Source: an uncultured Pelagibacteraceae bacterium (GTDB lineage: Bacteria > Pseudomonadota > Alphaproteobacteria > Pelagibacterales > Pelagibacteraceae). Taken from it: DNA of 64,000 nucleotides. Where the stretch lies: the NCBI GenBank assembly GCA_902557155.1, contig CACDYR010000005.1, positions 1 through 64,000 on the forward strand, written 5' to 3'. Both the position numbers and the translations under genes were made by a program. The notes below the pieces were generated by a model that was given only the letters and a program-made list of their open reading frames with translations, ran no database searches and was not told the DNA's origin. Below are positions 63,091-64,000 of this stretch, in pieces (within the stretch, counting starts at the first letter, position 1; each line of letters starts with the position of its first letter).

Positions 63091-63861
63091 ATGCAATTTA
63101 TTATTTTAGGCTGTGGTAGTTCAATGGGTGTACCAAGACCAGATGGTTTTTTTGGAAATTGCGACCCTAATAATAAAAAAAATTATAGAACAAGATGTTC
63201 AGCTTTAATAAAAACCACAGATGAAAATATCCTCATAGATACATCTCCTGATCTACGTCAACAACTTTTAAGACATAAAATAAAAAAAATTAATAAAGTG
63301 TTATATTCTCATATGCATGGCGATCAAACTCATGGAATAAATGATCTAAGATCTTTTTATATAAACAGCAGAAAGCAACTTGACGTTTACGCTGATAAAT
63401 ATACTTCTAAATATCTTAGTTCTACATTTTCTTATATTTTTAAAAGTTATTCAAAAGAATATCCTGCAACTCTTAAACTCAATAAACTTGCAAAAAAAAT
63501 ATTTACAAAAAATAATAATAAAAAGATTGGTATTCAATCAATTATGGTTGAACATGGTAAGGTTAAATCAAATTGCTTTATAATTGATAAAAAATTAGCG
63601 TATATAAGTGATGTAAGTAAAATTTATAACAAAGATCATAAGTATTTTAAAAATCTAAAATATTTAGTCATTGATTGCTTGTGGTACAATTTTCATCCTT
63701 CCCACTTTAATTTAGAGTCTTCACTAGCTATAATTAAAAAATTTAAGCCTAACAAAGCTATTCTTACAAACTTGTCACCAGTATTAGATTATAAGGTGCT
63801 CAAAAAAATACTTCCTAAAAATGTTATTCCAGCACATGATGGATTAACTATAAACCTATAA
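63091..63861 (+). CDS. Metallo-beta-lactamase-fold protein (PhnP-like) with altered metal ligands
   Basis: 256 residues. Opening LGCGSSMGVPRPDGFFGNC and RTRCSALI fit the PhnP-like/phosphodiesterase group. The HxHxDH motif reads H74-M-H76-G-D78-Q79, and the late LTH motif reads LTN (N227 in LTNLSPVLDY), so two metal histidines are missing; others (EHGKVKSNC, ISDVSK, HPSH, PAHDG) remain. Activity may be reduced, single-metal or different. Follows tatD by 5 bp. Confidence 0.85.
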   Translation: MQFIILGCGSSMGVPRPDGFFGNCDPNNKKNYRTRCSALIKTTDENILIDTSPDLRQQLLRHKIKKINKVLYSHMHGDQTHGINDLRSFYINSRKQLDVYADKYTSKYLSSTFSYIFKSYSKEYPATLKLNKLAKKIFTKNNNKKIGIQSIMVEHGKVKSNCFIIDKKLAYISDVSKIYNKDHKYFKNLKYLVIDCLWYNFHPSHFNLESSLAIIKKFKPNKAILTNLSPVLDYKVLKKILPKNVIPAHDGLTINL

Positions 63862-63999
63862 GATATTTTCTATAGCTTTAATTATTTTTTTTGACAATGG
63901 TTTTGTCATTGATGCAAAAGTATCTTCTATTTTGCCTTCTTTATTAATTAGAATTTTATGAAAATTCCATTTAGGGACTGCAGATTTTCCATGATTTTC
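63856..63999 (-). CDS. Glutathione peroxidase family protein, C-terminal fragment (5' end outside window)
   Basis: 47 in-frame residues before a TAG stop: VPKWNFHKILINKEGKIED contains the catalytic-type WNFxKxLxxxEG segment of glutathione peroxidases, then a typical terminal helix. Overlaps the convergent metallo-beta-lactamase-fold gene by 6 bp. The start lies beyond base 64000. Confidence 0.85.
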   Translation of the reverse strand, partial: ENHGKSAVPKWNFHKILINKEGKIEDTFASMTKPLSKKIIKAIENIL

Positions 64000-64000
64000 T

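Overview
This window is a gene-dense, strongly AT-rich stretch of a streamlined alphaproteobacterial chromosome, almost certainly a SAR11 / Pelagibacterales member. The pointers are the low G+C by eye, the AT-biased codons, very short or negative intergenic distances (no gene-free stretch reaches 300 bp; the longest, 2054..2243, is about 190 bp), the alphaproteobacterial blocks dgt-argS-nagZ-scpAB-tatABC-serS-yajC-secDF and mltB-rlpA-dac-tmk-holB-metG-tatD, and a Yhd/Aap general amino-acid ABC transporter. No insertion sequence, prophage, CRISPR array or rRNA was seen. Four tRNA genes (Asn, Cys, Lys, Ser), all with an encoded CCA end, are present.

Layout. 1-2.1 kb: end of a general L-amino-acid ABC transporter. 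2.2-8.6 kb: an XRE regulator, two tRNAs, then valS-ilvD-manC. 9.0-23.9 kb: a large phosphate-stress block with a diacylglycerol-kinase-like gene divergent from a PlcP-like phosphoesterase and an Agt-like glycosyltransferase (glycolipid-for-phospholipid exchange), phoR, an unknown secreted protein, pstS-pstC-pstA-pstB-phoU-phoB, and a polyphosphate pair (ppk, ppx) divergent from sixA. 23.9-25.3 kb: an arsenic-detoxification operon of the aquaglyceroporin type (small membrane protein, arsC, aqpS), which makes sense beside a high-affinity phosphate importer because arsenate is a phosphate mimic. 25.3-29.5 kb: a PhyH dioxygenase and the zinc system znuA / znuC-znuB-zur, divergent around a double palindrome. 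29.5-31.6 kb: an Ldh-type dehydrogenase, xth and erpA. 31.6-42.4 kb: the conserved dgt-argS-...-secF run. 42.4-55.3 kb: uvrA divergent from ssb-gyrA-coaD-ppi-tgt, tRNA-Lys, a Tat-type lipoprotein protease, a DUF502 protein, and recG divergent from sdhE. 55.3-64 kb: tRNA-Ser, rarD, the cell-wall and replication run mltB to tatD, a metallo-beta-lactamase-fold protein, and the tail of a glutathione peroxidase.

The strongest biological story is the phosphate block. Pho-box-like 7-4-7 direct repeats lie in front of pstS (13740..13757), in the lipid-kinase / PlcP divergent gap (9982..9999), and more weakly in front of the arsenic operon (25274..25291). Together they suggest that phosphate uptake, lipid remodelling and arsenate disposal may be one PhoB regulon. 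A second theme is metal economy. A zinc-uptake locus with a histidine-rich tandem-repeat ZnuA and a Zur with unusual sensor residues shares the window with a tRNA-guanine transglycosylase lacking two of its zinc cysteines, a metallo-beta-lactamase-fold protein lacking two metal histidines, and a methionyl-tRNA synthetase without a zinc knuckle. Function calls rest on motif recognition only; no database search was possible.
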